A stretch of DNA of 64,000 nucleotides from CBDDFN01 sp965227065 (GTDB taxonomy: Bacteria > Pseudomonadota > Alphaproteobacteria > SPJN01). The translations under genes and the position numbers were made by a program. The stretch lies in NCBI GenBank assembly GCA_965227065.1, contig CBDDFN010000009.1:124001-188000 (forward strand), in the 5' to 3' direction. The notes under the pieces are model-generated. The model saw only the letters and a program-made list of their open reading frames with translations, made no database searches and was not told the DNA's origin. This document shows positions 34,636 through 42,820 of this stretch, in pieces (position 1 is the first letter of the stretch; each line of letters opens with the position of its first letter).

Positions 34636-35166
34636 ATGGACATCAAATCTTTGATCCGAACCATTCCTGATTTCCCCAAGCCCGGCATCCAGTTCCGCGA
34701 CATCACCACCCTGTTCGGGGACGCCGAAGGCTTCCGCTATACGGTTCTTGAGATGGCGGCACAGGCACAAAATTTCGGCCGCTTTGATCTGGTGGCGGGC
34801 ATTGAGGCGCGCGGCTTCATTTTGGGCGGTTCCATCGCGGCGGAGCTCAACACAGGCTTCATCCCGGTGCGCAAGAAAGGCAAACTGCCCGGCGACACGA
34901 TCGCGCAAGATTATGATCTGGAATATGGCACCGACACGATCGAGATCCACACCGGCGCGATCAAACCGGGCCAGCGCGTGCTGCTGATTGATGATCTGAT
35001 CGCCACCGGCGGGACGGCCGCAGCTGCATTTCAGCTGTTGACCGAGGCGGGGGCCGAAGTGCCGCTCGCCAGCTTTGTGATTGATCTGCCCGCGCTTGGG
35101 GGCACGAAAAAGCTTGAGGCGCTGGGTCTTGCGGTCCAGACCCTGATGGAGTTTGAAGGCGATTGA
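34636..35166 (+). CDS. apt: Adenine phosphoribosyltransferase
   Basis: 176 residues. The PRPP-binding motif VLLIDDLIATGGTA (115-128), the FPKPGIQFRDITTL start and the GIEARGFILGG segment are standard. It converts adenine plus PRPP to AMP; adenine comes from mtnP upstream and PRPP from prs (40.9 kb). Its stop codon overlaps the ATG of the AT-rich gene at 35166 by one base (TGATG). Confidence 0.96.
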   Translation: MDIKSLIRTIPDFPKPGIQFRDITTLFGDAEGFRYTVLEMAAQAQNFGRFDLVAGIEARGFILGGSIAAELNTGFIPVRKKGKLPGDTIAQDYDLEYGTDTIEIHTGAIKPGQRVLLIDDLIATGGTAAAAFQLLTEAGAEVPLASFVIDLPALGGTKKLEALGLAVQTLMEFEGD

Positions 35167-35915
35167 TGAACCGCATACCTGAGAACAGACTGCCACCTAT
35201 TCCGAGCTCCCGGACGCTGCTGGATTTCCAGATGCGAATAATCTGGGATAAAGAATTCAGAGAATATGTTTGTACCGAGGAATGGATAGAAAAAACTTCG
35301 AAGATCGCTGATGAGAATATTAGGAGGTACAAAAGAAATGTATTATGGATTGTTATTGTTGCGAGTGTAAATTTTTATGTATCATATGTTTCGCCACAAG
35401 AATTAAAAACAACTTTTGGCAATGTGATATTGTTCGAAAATATTGAAATATTATTATCATTCACTTTTTCTGTCATTTTGTATAATGCGCTGAATTTGCA
35501 TTTTTCGTCAAAAACGCAATATGCCTGTGTTATGGCAGCCGCAAGTCAAATGGCAGACGATGCTGACCTAAAATACATTAATTTGGTTGGAATTTTAGGA
35601 GAGCCGAGAGCATTTCGATTGCATTCAAAGCTTGCGAATCCAAGTAAAATAGAAGAAATTTCTCGCTTATGGTCTGGTATAGTAGATTATTATTTTATTT
35701 TATTATCAATAAACTTAAGCGCTTTATTGGTCGTTATTTCGTTTGTAAATAATATACATTTTGGTGAGTGGTGGTCCGAGAACTTTTTTTGGTCGGCGCT
35801 ATACTGTTTCGTCGTTCTTTTAATAGGGTCTGTTCTTTTGGTTTACAATTTGGGCTCATGGACTCGTATTTCCGCAAATGAGAAAAACGCTGAAAATTAC
35901 AAAGACACAGTATGA
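35166..35915 (+). CDS. AT-rich orphan membrane protein, probably horizontally acquired
   Basis: 249 residues with about four transmembrane helices: two in the first half (about 58-75 and 88-110) and two near the C-terminus (about 175-198 and 210-228). A soluble N-terminal part (about 1-55) and a central loop with GILGEPRAFRLHSKLANPSKIEE complete it. From about 35236 on, base composition and codon use (many ATA, TTA, AGA and AAA codons) differ sharply from every other gene in the window. It starts at the apt stop and ends over the start of yraN. I recognise no family. Single-gene import or remnant of a defence or accessory cassette is possible; function unknown. Confidence 0.8.
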   Translation: MNRIPENRLPPIPSSRTLLDFQMRIIWDKEFREYVCTEEWIEKTSKIADENIRRYKRNVLWIVIVASVNFYVSYVSPQELKTTFGNVILFENIEILLSFTFSVILYNALNLHFSSKTQYACVMAAASQMADDADLKYINLVGILGEPRAFRLHSKLANPSKIEEISRLWSGIVDYYFILLSINLSALLVVISFVNNIHFGEWWSENFFWSALYCFVVLLIGSVLLVYNLGSWTRISANEKNAENYKDTV

Positions 35916-35920
35916 AACAG
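35236..35920. other. AT-rich island between apt and yraN
   Basis: About 685 bp of low-GC DNA in a uniformly GC-rich background. The left transition lies about 70 bp inside the orphan gene and the right one around codon 14 of yraN. I could not see terminal repeats, target duplication or integrase. Confidence 0.75.
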
Positions 35921-36252
35921 GTCTGGACGCCGAAGACGAAGCCGCCCGCTTTCTGAACGCTCAGGGCTTTGCCGTTCTGGACCGGCGCTGGAAATGCAAG
36001 GATGGTGAGCTTGATCTTGTCGTCGCTTCAAAGGGCCTGATTGTCTTTGTCGAGGTGAAAGCCCGGGCCGATCAATCGGCCGGTCAAGCCGCGCTCGAAC
36101 GGCTGGGCGCCGATCATGCCCGCCTGTTGGCCGCAGCCGAGCAATGGATTGCCGCCCATCCTGAAGCCTGTGAGGGCCGCGACATGCGCTTTGACGTGGT
36201 GTTGATCGTGCCGGGCGAACCCGTCACCCATGTCGAGAATGCGTTTGTTTAG
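35878..36252 (+). CDS. yraN: YraN family (UPF0102) endonuclease-like protein
   Basis: 124 residues. The restriction-endonuclease-like core is G15-x2-AE..AARFL, KDGELDLVV and FVEVKARAD, the conserved UPF0102 pattern with likely metal-binding Asp, Glu and Lys. Function in bacteria is uncertain; Holliday-junction or DNA processing has been proposed. The only plausible in-frame start, 35878, lies inside the AT-rich gene (38-bp overlap), so the first dozen residues (MRKTLKITKTQYE) come from imported DNA. The ATG at 35912 is out of frame. Its stop overlaps that of the convergent hydrolase. Confidence 0.85.
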   Translation: MRKTLKITKTQYETGLDAEDEAARFLNAQGFAVLDRRWKCKDGELDLVVASKGLIVFVEVKARADQSAGQAALERLGADHARLLAAAEQWIAAHPEACEGRDMRFDVVLIVPGEPVTHVENAFV

Positions 36253-36917
36253 CTGTTCGCCGCAAAAAATTCTTTCGTTCGGCCCCACGCCAGTGTGGCA
36301 GCCGCCTCGTCATAGTGATCGGGCCGGTCGGACTGGAAGCCGTGATCGGCCCCCTCATAGATATGGATGGTAATTTCGGGATGCTTGACCCGCAGCCGCT
36401 CGACATCCTCAAGCGGGATGGTGGGATCTTTTTCGCCGAAATGGCACATCACGGGGCACTGCGGTGTCTCATTCATCAGATTGATGATTAAACGGCCATA
36501 ATAGGGGGCTGAGGCGGCTACGCCTGAACAGCGGCAGGCGGCAAGCCATGATACCGCGCCACCAAAGCAAAAGCCGGTGACGAAGACCGGACCCTCAAGC
36601 GCATCGATGCAGGCCTGCATGTCCAAGGCTGTCTTGTCGAAACGGCCCGCGCAGGCGGTGGCGCGGGCAATCGCGTCCTGCAATTCATCCTGCGAATAGC
36701 CGGTTTGATAGTCGCGCACCTCGCGGTCATACAGTTGCGGGGCGATGACGTCATAGCCCTCAGCGGCCCAGCGGTCGGAAATTTCTTTGATATGGTCTGT
36801 GACGCCGAAAATCTCCATCACAAGGACAATACCGCCTTTGCGCGCGCCTTCAGCCGGGGCGCGATAGGCGCCAAGCTCAAATCCGTCGCTGGTTTGAAGG
36901 GTGATCATTTCGCCCAT
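36249..36917 (-). CDS. Dienelactone hydrolase family protein
   Basis: 222 residues, alpha/beta hydrolase. The DLH catalytic triad is visible: Cys117 in GFCFGG, Asp164 in GEKDPTIP and His192 in GADHGF, with Glu35 in VMEIFGV. Such proteins hydrolyse dienelactone or other cyclic esters; the natural substrate here is unknown. ATG 36917 follows GGAGAAAC. It overlaps the upstream MaoC-like gene by 13 bp, and together with the second MaoC forms a three-gene coupled unit. Confidence 0.88.
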   Translation of the reverse strand: MGEMITLQTSDGFELGAYRAPAEGARKGGIVLVMEIFGVTDHIKEISDRWAAEGYDVIAPQLYDREVRDYQTGYSQDELQDAIARATACAGRFDKTALDMQACIDALEGPVFVTGFCFGGAVSWLAACRCSGVAASAPYYGRLIINLMNETPQCPVMCHFGEKDPTIPLEDVERLRVKHPEITIHIYEGADHGFQSDRPDHYDEAAATLAWGRTKEFFAANS

Positions 36918-37390
36918 GATACTGTTTCTCCATCTTTGGGTTTGCGCAAAACCAGTCCCTGGCCGGTAAAGTGCCACACACGCTGCCCCTTTTCATTAAA
37001 GGCTTCATTGAGGCTGCGTGACAGGCCCATGGTGGGGCGGGATTTAAGCTCAATCCAGGGTTCCAGTGTGGAACGGTACGAGATCGTTTCCCCGGCATAG
37101 ACCGGCGCGTCGGCCACCCAGTCGAAAAAGCCCGGCGAGGGGCCGTACGCCTCATTGATGCCCTCACGCGCATCGAGCAGCAGCCGCATCCACAGATTGG
37201 CGACATGAAGCGGCGAAGCGGTCAGCGCGCCGAACGGCCCCGACTTGGCCGCCTCGTCGTCGAGATAAAGCGGGCAGGGATCATAGGCCGCCGCATAGGC
37301 CTTGATCGCCTCGGCGGTGAAAGTGTAGCTGCCGATTTCAGCGACGTCGCCGACCGGCATGTCTTCAAGATATTGCGTGAAGCGCTTCAT
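36905..37390 (-). CDS. MaoC-like hotdog protein 2
   Basis: 161 residues, hotdog fold. AIKAYAAAYDPCPLYLDDEAAKSGPFGALTASPLHVANLWMRL corresponds to the MaoC hydratase active-site region, but the catalytic Asp-His pair is not clear: the usual D-x4-H reads D-x4-Y (DPCPLY). Loss of enzymatic activity, or partnership with the neighbouring MaoC protein as a heterodimer, is possible. It is coupled to the next MaoC gene by a 4-bp overlap and to the dienelactone hydrolase. Confidence 0.82.
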   Translation of the reverse strand: MKRFTQYLEDMPVGDVAEIGSYTFTAEAIKAYAAAYDPCPLYLDDEAAKSGPFGALTASPLHVANLWMRLLLDAREGINEAYGPSPGFFDWVADAPVYAGETISYRSTLEPWIELKSRPTMGLSRSLNEAFNEKGQRVWHFTGQGLVLRKPKDGETVSWAK

Positions 37391-37830
37391 GCCGCGCCTC
37401 CCATGCGTACTTTCAAGGTCGCCTTGGTCAGCACCGTGCCGGTTTTCTGATCGCTCATCGAACACTCCAGCGTCAGCAGGCCAAAGCCGGGCAGGTCGGA
37501 CGCCTTTTCACGCGCAATGATCTCGGCTTCAATCGAAAAAGGCGTGTCGGGATAGACCGGCTTTTGCCAGCGCAGTTCGGGAATTCCGGTCAGCCCGCCA
37601 AAGGCACTATCCTTGAAAATTTGCGACACCAGCGTGCTTTGAATGACGCTGATCGAGTGCCAGCCCGACGCGGCAAGCCCGCCCAGAATGGATTGCTTGC
37701 CCGCCTCTTCATCAAGATGCATGGGCTGGGGGTCAAACTGGCTGGCATAGGCGATGATATCGGCCTTGCTCAAACCCGGTGCGGGGAGCGCAAAGCGCGC
37801 GCCCACCTCAAAATCAGCGATTGTTTTCAT
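37387..37830 (-). CDS. MaoC-family dehydratase 1
   Basis: 147 residues. IIAYASQFDPQPMHLDEEAGKQSILGGLAASGWHSISVI keeps the hydratase D-x4-H pair (DPQPMH) and the downstream Ser/His segment. It is probably an enoyl-CoA hydratase active on acyl-CoA. It is the first of two ATGA-coupled MaoC genes, and a heterodimer of an active and an inactive-looking subunit is a reasonable inference. It lies 5 bp downstream of ychF on the same strand. Confidence 0.87.
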   Translation of the reverse strand: MKTIADFEVGARFALPAPGLSKADIIAYASQFDPQPMHLDEEAGKQSILGGLAASGWHSISVIQSTLVSQIFKDSAFGGLTGIPELRWQKPVYPDTPFSIEAEIIAREKASDLPGFGLLTLECSMSDQKTGTVLTKATLKVRMGGAA

Positions 37831-37835
37831 CAGAC

Positions 37836-38933
37836 CTAATTGGCAAAGCGGAAATGCATGATGTCGCCGTCTTGCACGACATAGTCCTTGCCTTCAAGCC
37901 TGAGTTTGCCGGCATCTTTCGCCGCCTGCTCCCCGCCCAAGCCGACAAAATCGTCATAAGCGGTTGTTTCAGCGCGGATAAAGCCTTTTTCAAAGTCGGT
38001 ATGGATAACCCCGGCGGCCTGCGGCGCCTTGGTGCCGGTGGGGATCGTCCAGGCGCGCGCCTCTTTGGGGCCTGCGGTGAAATAGGTGATCAGGTCCAAC
38101 AGCCCGTATCCGGCGCGGATGACGCGGGTGAGGCCGGTTTCTTCAAGCCCGATGCCTTCGAGGAACTCGTCCTGTTCTTCGGGCGGCAGGCTGGCAATTT
38201 CGGCCTCAATCGCGGCTGAGATCACCACGGCAACCGCACCTTGTCTGGCGGCCATCTCTTCGACCTGTTTGGAAAATTCATTGCCCTGTGCGGCGGAGCC
38301 TTCTTCGACATTGCAGATATAAAGCACCGGCTTGCCCGACAAGAGCTGCAGGTTTTTAAACAAATCCCGCTCGTCATCATCAAGCTCAACTGTGCGGGCG
38401 GCCTTGCCGTCTTCGAGCACCGCCTTGATCTTCTGCATCAGCGGCACGACCGCCTTGGCATCCTTGTCGCCGGTCTTGGCCTGCTTTTCGAGTTTGACGA
38501 GGCGCTTGTCGAGGCTTTCAAGGTCCGACAGCATCAGTTCGGTTTCAACGGTTTCAGCATCTTCGACCGGGTTCACCCGGCCATCGACATGGGTGATGTC
38601 GTCATCTTCAAAACAGCGCAGCACATGGCAGATCGCGTCGGTTTCGCGAATATTGGCCAGGAACTGGTTGCCCAGCCCTTCGCCTTTGGACGCACCGCGC
38701 ACCAGGCCCGCAATATCCACAAAGGTCAGCTGGGTCGGCACAATCTTGGCTGACGTTGCGATTGCGGCGATCTGGTCCAGCCGCTCATCGGGAACCGCAA
38801 CCTGACCGACATTGGGCTCGATCGTGCAGAAGGGGAAATTGGCGGCTTGGGCCGCCGCCGTCTGCGTCAGCGCGTTAAACAAAGTCGATTTGCCGACATT
38901 GGGCAGCCCGACAATCCCGCAACGAAATCCCAT
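37836..38933 (-). CDS. ychF: Redox-regulated ATPase YchF (Obg-like)
   Basis: 365 residues. P-loop GLPNVGKS (9-16), DIAGLVRGASKGEGLGNQFLANIRE, NVEE as the altered G4 (ATP rather than GTP preference), a coiled-coil region and the C-terminal TGS domain (RAWTIPTGTKAPQAAGVIHTDFEKGFIRAE). It is an Obg-family ATPase associated with ribosomes and stress. It is 4 bp downstream of pth, part of the rplY-pth-ychF order conserved in alphaproteobacteria. Confidence 0.95.
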   Translation of the reverse strand: MGFRCGIVGLPNVGKSTLFNALTQTAAAQAANFPFCTIEPNVGQVAVPDERLDQIAAIATSAKIVPTQLTFVDIAGLVRGASKGEGLGNQFLANIRETDAICHVLRCFEDDDITHVDGRVNPVEDAETVETELMLSDLESLDKRLVKLEKQAKTGDKDAKAVVPLMQKIKAVLEDGKAARTVELDDDERDLFKNLQLLSGKPVLYICNVEEGSAAQGNEFSKQVEEMAARQGAVAVVISAAIEAEIASLPPEEQDEFLEGIGLEETGLTRVIRAGYGLLDLITYFTAGPKEARAWTIPTGTKAPQAAGVIHTDFEKGFIRAETTAYDDFVGLGGEQAAKDAGKLRLEGKDYVVQDGDIMHFRFAN

Positions 38934-38937
38934 GTCT

Positions 38938-39540
38938 TCAGTCCTTTGATGTGGCTTTGGGCTGGGGCAGATGATCCTGCACCGCCAAACTCACCTGGTT
39001 CATAAATCCGCTGTGGTCACCGCCGGCCAAAGCTTCAGCCGAGCGCGCCATCTGATCAAGCATGGGCTCAAGCCAGACCTGATCGGCCTTGGCGAAGTCA
39101 CCCAGCACATAAGGGCTCACCCGGTCCTTGTGGCCGGGATGGCCAATTCCGATGCGCACGCGGACAAAATCGGGGCCGATATGCTTGGCGATGGAGCGGA
39201 TGCCGTTATGGCCCGCCGCACCGCCGCCGGTCTTCACCCGCACCTTGCCGGGCGCGAGATCAAGCTCGTCATAAAAGACAATGACGTCTTGCGGCGTGAT
39301 CTTGAAAAAGCGCATGGCTTCGCCGACGGCGCGCCCGCTTTCATTCATATAAGTGGCGGGTTTGAGGGCGAGCACCTTGTCGCCATCGAGCACGCCGTCG
39401 CGGACGGCGGCCTGGAACTTGGCGCGCTCAGGGCCGAAACGGTTGTGTTCGGCAATCGCATCGACGGCCATAAAGCCAACATTGTGCCTGTGGCCGGAAT
39501 ACCGCGCACCGGGATTGCCGAGACCGACAAACAGTTGCAT
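38938..39540 (-). CDS. pth: Peptidyl-tRNA hydrolase
   Basis: 200 residues. GLGNPGARYSGHRHNVGF holds the catalytic His19 and Asn20. FYDELDLAPGKVRVKTGGGAAGHNGIRSI holds the conserved Asp and Asn. It releases peptidyl-tRNA stalled on or dropped from ribosomes. It lies 39 bp downstream of rplY on the same strand and precedes ychF; likely one operon. Confidence 0.96.
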   Translation of the reverse strand: MQLFVGLGNPGARYSGHRHNVGFMAVDAIAEHNRFGPERAKFQAAVRDGVLDGDKVLALKPATYMNESGRAVGEAMRFFKITPQDVIVFYDELDLAPGKVRVKTGGGAAGHNGIRSIAKHIGPDFVRVRIGIGHPGHKDRVSPYVLGDFAKADQVWLEPMLDQMARSAEALAGGDHSGFMNQVSLAVQDHLPQPKATSKD

Positions 39541-39579
39541 CGCTCAGCGTCCCCCGTGCGCGTTTCGTGGTCCAAGGGC

Positions 39580-40227
39580 TTAGTCTTCGCCCTTATCCTC
39601 TTCTTCGCCTTCCTCGGCCTCAGCCTCGGCTTCCGCGTCTTCTTCCTCTTCGGTCTTGGCAACCGTCGGTGCGGCAATCGTGGCGATGGTGAAGTCGCGG
39701 TCGGTAATGGTCGGCGTCACGCCTTCGGGCAGCTCGACTTCCGAAATGTGGATCGAGTCGCCGATCTCATATTTCGACACGTCGATGACGATCTCATCGG
39801 GGATCGCAGTGGCGGGCGCGTTGATTTCGACTTCGTGGCGCACAACGTTGAGAACGCCGCCTTGCTTGAGGCCCGGGCTCTTGTCTTCATTGATGAAGTG
39901 CACGGTAACCTCAACAGCGACGGTCGCGCCTTTAGCGATGCGCAGAAAGTCGACATGTTCGGGGCGGTCGGTGACCGGGTGGAACTGAACCTCACGGGGC
40001 AGGGCCTGTTCGGTAACCGAGCCTGCTTCAACCTGATAGACGGTCGAGAAGAAGGTGCCGGTGTGCAGTTCTTTGACCAGATCCTTTTCCAGGATCGTGA
40101 CGGTCACGGGGTCTTTCTTACCACCATAGATCACAGCGGGAATGCGTCCTTCCCGGCGTGCGGCCCGCGCGGCCCCCTTACCGGCGCGATCCCTGATCTC
40201 GGCGGCGAGCGTTGATTGTTCGCTCAT
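39580..40227 (-). CDS. rplY: 50S ribosomal protein L25/general stress protein Ctc
   Basis: 215 residues. N-terminal L25 domain (AARREGRIPAVIYGGKKDPVTVTI) binding 5S rRNA, plus the CTC beta domain, then an acidic tail (EEEEDAEAEAEAEEGEEEDKGED). The start at 40227 (MSEQSTL) follows AAGGATGACAGCG with good spacing; a start at 40236 would add three residues. It is the first gene of rplY-pth-ychF. Confidence 0.95.
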   Translation of the reverse strand: MSEQSTLAAEIRDRAGKGAARAARREGRIPAVIYGGKKDPVTVTILEKDLVKELHTGTFFSTVYQVEAGSVTEQALPREVQFHPVTDRPEHVDFLRIAKGATVAVEVTVHFINEDKSPGLKQGGVLNVVRHEVEINAPATAIPDEIVIDVSKYEIGDSIHISEVELPEGVTPTITDRDFTIATIAAPTVAKTEEEEDAEAEAEAEEGEEEDKGED

Positions 40228-40336
40228 CGCTGTCATCCTTTATGTAAAATGCCGGTTCCCTCCAAGGGTGCGAACCAGCGGAGAGCGGTGTTTAGCCGAT
40301 CTTGGCAGGGAGATCAAATGAAACGCTTTGCCGCAG

Positions 40337-40909
40337 TCAGGATGTGAGCTTGCCGGTGGTGGTGATCAACGCATCCACCGCCAGGGTCAGTCCCAGCTTG
40401 GCATTGTCGTCGATCAGGACGCCGTCTTCATCAAAGGCGGTCATGGCGGCAGGCACTGTTACCTGGCTGGGCAGCACATGCATGCCGATATTGCCCAACA
40501 GCATGCGCAGCATCACCAGACCGCGCATCCCGCCCAGCCCGCCGGGAGACGTCGCCCCTAGCACGACGACCTTGCCAGCAAAGGCCGACAACATGGGGTC
40601 ATCAAGCCCTTCTGAGCGCGAGCACCAGTCAATCACGTTCTTCAACAAGGGGGAGAAGCCGGAATTATATTCCGGCGAGGCGATAAAGAAGCCATCGGCG
40701 CTTTTGAAAATGGATTTGAGCGCCTGGGCGTTTTCCGGCACGCCGCTTTGTTCTTCCAGATCACCGTCATAAAGCGGCATGGAATAGGCGGCGAGGTCCA
40801 CAAAGGTAGCATCCGCCCCCTTGTTTTGCGCTTCAGCGTAAGCTGCGCGCGCCAGTTTCTTGTTGAAGGAGTTGTCGCGGGCCGATCCTGCGAAAAAGAC
40901 GAGGCTCAT
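40337..40909 (-). CDS. NADPH-dependent FMN reductase family protein
   Basis: 190 residues, flavodoxin-like fold. FFAGSARDNSFNKKLAR (FMN phosphate loop), FFIASPEYNSGFSPLLKNVIDWCSR and VVLGATSPGGLGGMRG are the NADPH-FMN reductase/azoreductase-type signatures. It probably reduces FMN, quinones or azo compounds; substrate unknown. It lies 20 bp downstream of prs on the same strand. Confidence 0.9.
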   Translation of the reverse strand: MSLVFFAGSARDNSFNKKLARAAYAEAQNKGADATFVDLAAYSMPLYDGDLEEQSGVPENAQALKSIFKSADGFFIASPEYNSGFSPLLKNVIDWCSRSEGLDDPMLSAFAGKVVVLGATSPGGLGGMRGLVMLRMLLGNIGMHVLPSQVTVPAAMTAFDEDGVLIDDNAKLGLTLAVDALITTTGKLTS

Positions 40910-40929
40910 GGATGGTCCCCCAATCCGAA

Positions 40930-41862
40930 TTAGTCAAACAGGCTGGAAACCGAATGTTCTTCGGCAATCCGCTTGATCGCCTCGGCCATCAGCGGCGCGA
41001 TCGAGATGGTGCGGATATTGGGGGCGGCTTTCACCGCCTCGGTCGCCTCAATGGAATCGGTGATCACAAGGCTTCCCAAGGCCGAAGACGACACACGCGC
41101 CACCGCCCCGCCCGACAAGACGCCGTGGGTGATATAGGCGTGGACGCTTTCAGCACCGGCTTCGAGCAGCGCGGCGGCGGCATTGCACAGCGTGCCGCCC
41201 GAATCGACAATATCGTCCACCAGAATGCAGGTCCGGCCTTTGACGTCGCCGATAATGTTCATCACTTCGCTTTCGCCGGCGCGTTCACGGCGCTTGTCGA
41301 CAATGGCAAGATCGCCGGTGAAGCGCTTGGCAAGCGCGCGGGTGCGCACCACACCGCCCACGTCGGGCGACACGAACAGAAGATCGGCACCGTCGAAACG
41401 TTCAGCGATGTCATCGGTCATCACCGGGGCGGCGAACAGATTATCGGTCGGGATGTCAAAAAAGCCCTGGATCTGACCGGCATGCAGATCAAGCGTCAGA
41501 ACGCGGTCGGCACCGGCCTTGGTGATCAGATTGGCGACTAGCTTGGCCGAAATCGGTGTGCGCGGGCCAGGCTTCCGGTCCTGACGGGCATAGCCGAAAT
41601 AGGGGATCACGGCGGTGACCCGGCGGGCCGAGGCGCGGCGCAGCGCATCGATACAGACCAGCAATTCCATCAAATGGTCATTGGCAGGGAAGCTTGTCGG
41701 CTGGATGACAAAGGCATCCTCGCCGCGGACATTTTCCAGAACCTCGACCCACACTTCCATGTCGGCGAAGCGCCGGACATTGGCCTTGGTGAGATCAACC
41801 GATAGATAGTTTGCCATCGCCTCATTCAAAGGCCGATTGGCGTTGCCACCCAAAAGCTTCAT
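40930..41862 (-). CDS. prs: Ribose-phosphate pyrophosphokinase
   Basis: 310 residues. The class I PRPP synthetase motifs are present: YFGYARQDRK, TLDLHAGQIQGFFDIP, SPDVGGVVRTRALAKR and the PRPP loop CILVDDIVDSGGTL. It makes PRPP from ribose-5-phosphate and ATP, feeding Apt, purine, pyrimidine and histidine synthesis. Start 41862 (MKLLGGNANRPL) is the conserved one. It has its own intergenic region upstream (41863-42019). Confidence 0.96.
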   Translation of the reverse strand: MKLLGGNANRPLNEAMANYLSVDLTKANVRRFADMEVWVEVLENVRGEDAFVIQPTSFPANDHLMELLVCIDALRRASARRVTAVIPYFGYARQDRKPGPRTPISAKLVANLITKAGADRVLTLDLHAGQIQGFFDIPTDNLFAAPVMTDDIAERFDGADLLFVSPDVGGVVRTRALAKRFTGDLAIVDKRRERAGESEVMNIIGDVKGRTCILVDDIVDSGGTLCNAAAALLEAGAESVHAYITHGVLSGGAVARVSSSALGSLVITDSIEATEAVKAAPNIRTISIAPLMAEAIKRIAEEHSVSSLFD

Positions 41863-42019
41863 GAAAAGCGTCCCTCGCTCGCAATTTTCTCTCCCGCGAT
41901 CGTTCAAAAATCTCGGTCGAGAAAGCCCCTTGCCACGGCCTGCTTTGTATCAGCGAGGCTGGGATGTGTAAACAAACGGTCATCAATTTTGCGCCGCGCC
42001 AGACAACCCGTCGCAGGGT

Positions 42020-42796
42020 TTAGCCTTGCAGAACAATGGCGGAGATCAGACGTCCGTAATCGGGCTCGTTGCGATGGGTGGCCCGGCGGAAACTGAAGTA
42101 AAGCTCTTCATGGGCGTAGGTGCACGATGGCGCGATGGTGCCGATTTGTGTCACGCCCTGTTCGCCAAGCCGGTGATGCACATAAGCAGGCAGATTGAAA
42201 TGGGGTTTGGGCCAGTCTGCGCGCTCTTCCACAAAGGTGGTCGCGCCCGGTTCGGTCTCGTTCAGCGCATAGATGAAATCGGGTCCGATTTCGTAATTGT
42301 CCAGGCTGATCGTGGGGCCGATGGCGGCGCGCAGGCGCGCCCGATCAGCGCCGCACCCGACCATGGCGCTGACAACCGAGCCAATCACCCCTTGGGCCGC
42401 GCCGCGCCATCCGGCATGGGCCGCCCCGATCACCCCCGCTTCGGCGTCGGCCAGCAGGACCGGGCAGCAATCAGCGGTCAGAATACCAAGCGCCAGCCCC
42501 GGCACGGTCGTCACCAGCGCATCGGCATGGGCGGGCTCGGCTTGCGGGCCATCAAGCACCACGCAGTCGGGGGAGTGGATTTGATAGACGGTGCACAGCC
42601 GCTCGGCAGAAACGCCCATAGCCCCGGCGACCAGGCCGCGATTGGTGCGCACCACCTGTTCAGCATCGTCGGAGCCCAGGCCGCAATTCAGCGTCTGATA
42701 GATGCCCTCAGACGCCCCACCCTGACGGGTGAAGAAGCCATGGCCGATGCCGTCCAAGCCCGACAGAAGATTAGCGGTAAGATAGTGGGCAGCCAT
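42020..42796 (-). CDS. pgeF: Peptidoglycan editing factor (laccase-domain protein)
   Basis: 258 residues of the DUF152/PgeF family. The zinc or copper-site residues are visible: QIHSPDC (His), ILTADCCPVLL (Cys) and GAAHAGWRG (His). PgeF removes mis-incorporated L-Ser from UDP-MurNAc; older annotation calls the family polyphenol oxidase. Lies 24 bp downstream of midA on the same strand; lgt-midA-pgeF is a conserved alphaproteobacterial order. Confidence 0.93.
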   Translation of the reverse strand: MAAHYLTANLLSGLDGIGHGFFTRQGGASEGIYQTLNCGLGSDDAEQVVRTNRGLVAGAMGVSAERLCTVYQIHSPDCVVLDGPQAEPAHADALVTTVPGLALGILTADCCPVLLADAEAGVIGAAHAGWRGAAQGVIGSVVSAMVGCGADRARLRAAIGPTISLDNYEIGPDFIYALNETEPGATTFVEERADWPKPHFNLPAYVHHRLGEQGVTQIGTIAPSCTYAHEELYFSFRRATHRNEPDYGRLISAIVLQG

Positions 42797-42820
42797 GACG
42801 AAGCTCCTCTTTCGGCCGAC

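Noticed and set aside
38971..40215. 414-codon plus-strand frame across pth and rplY
   Set aside because: It spans two conserved minus-strand genes; its odd hydrophobic stretch is the reverse of the acidic rplY tail.
42008..42020. AACCC/GGGTT hairpin at the pgeF stop as a terminator
   Set aside because: Only a 5-bp stem and no T-run; too weak to annotate.
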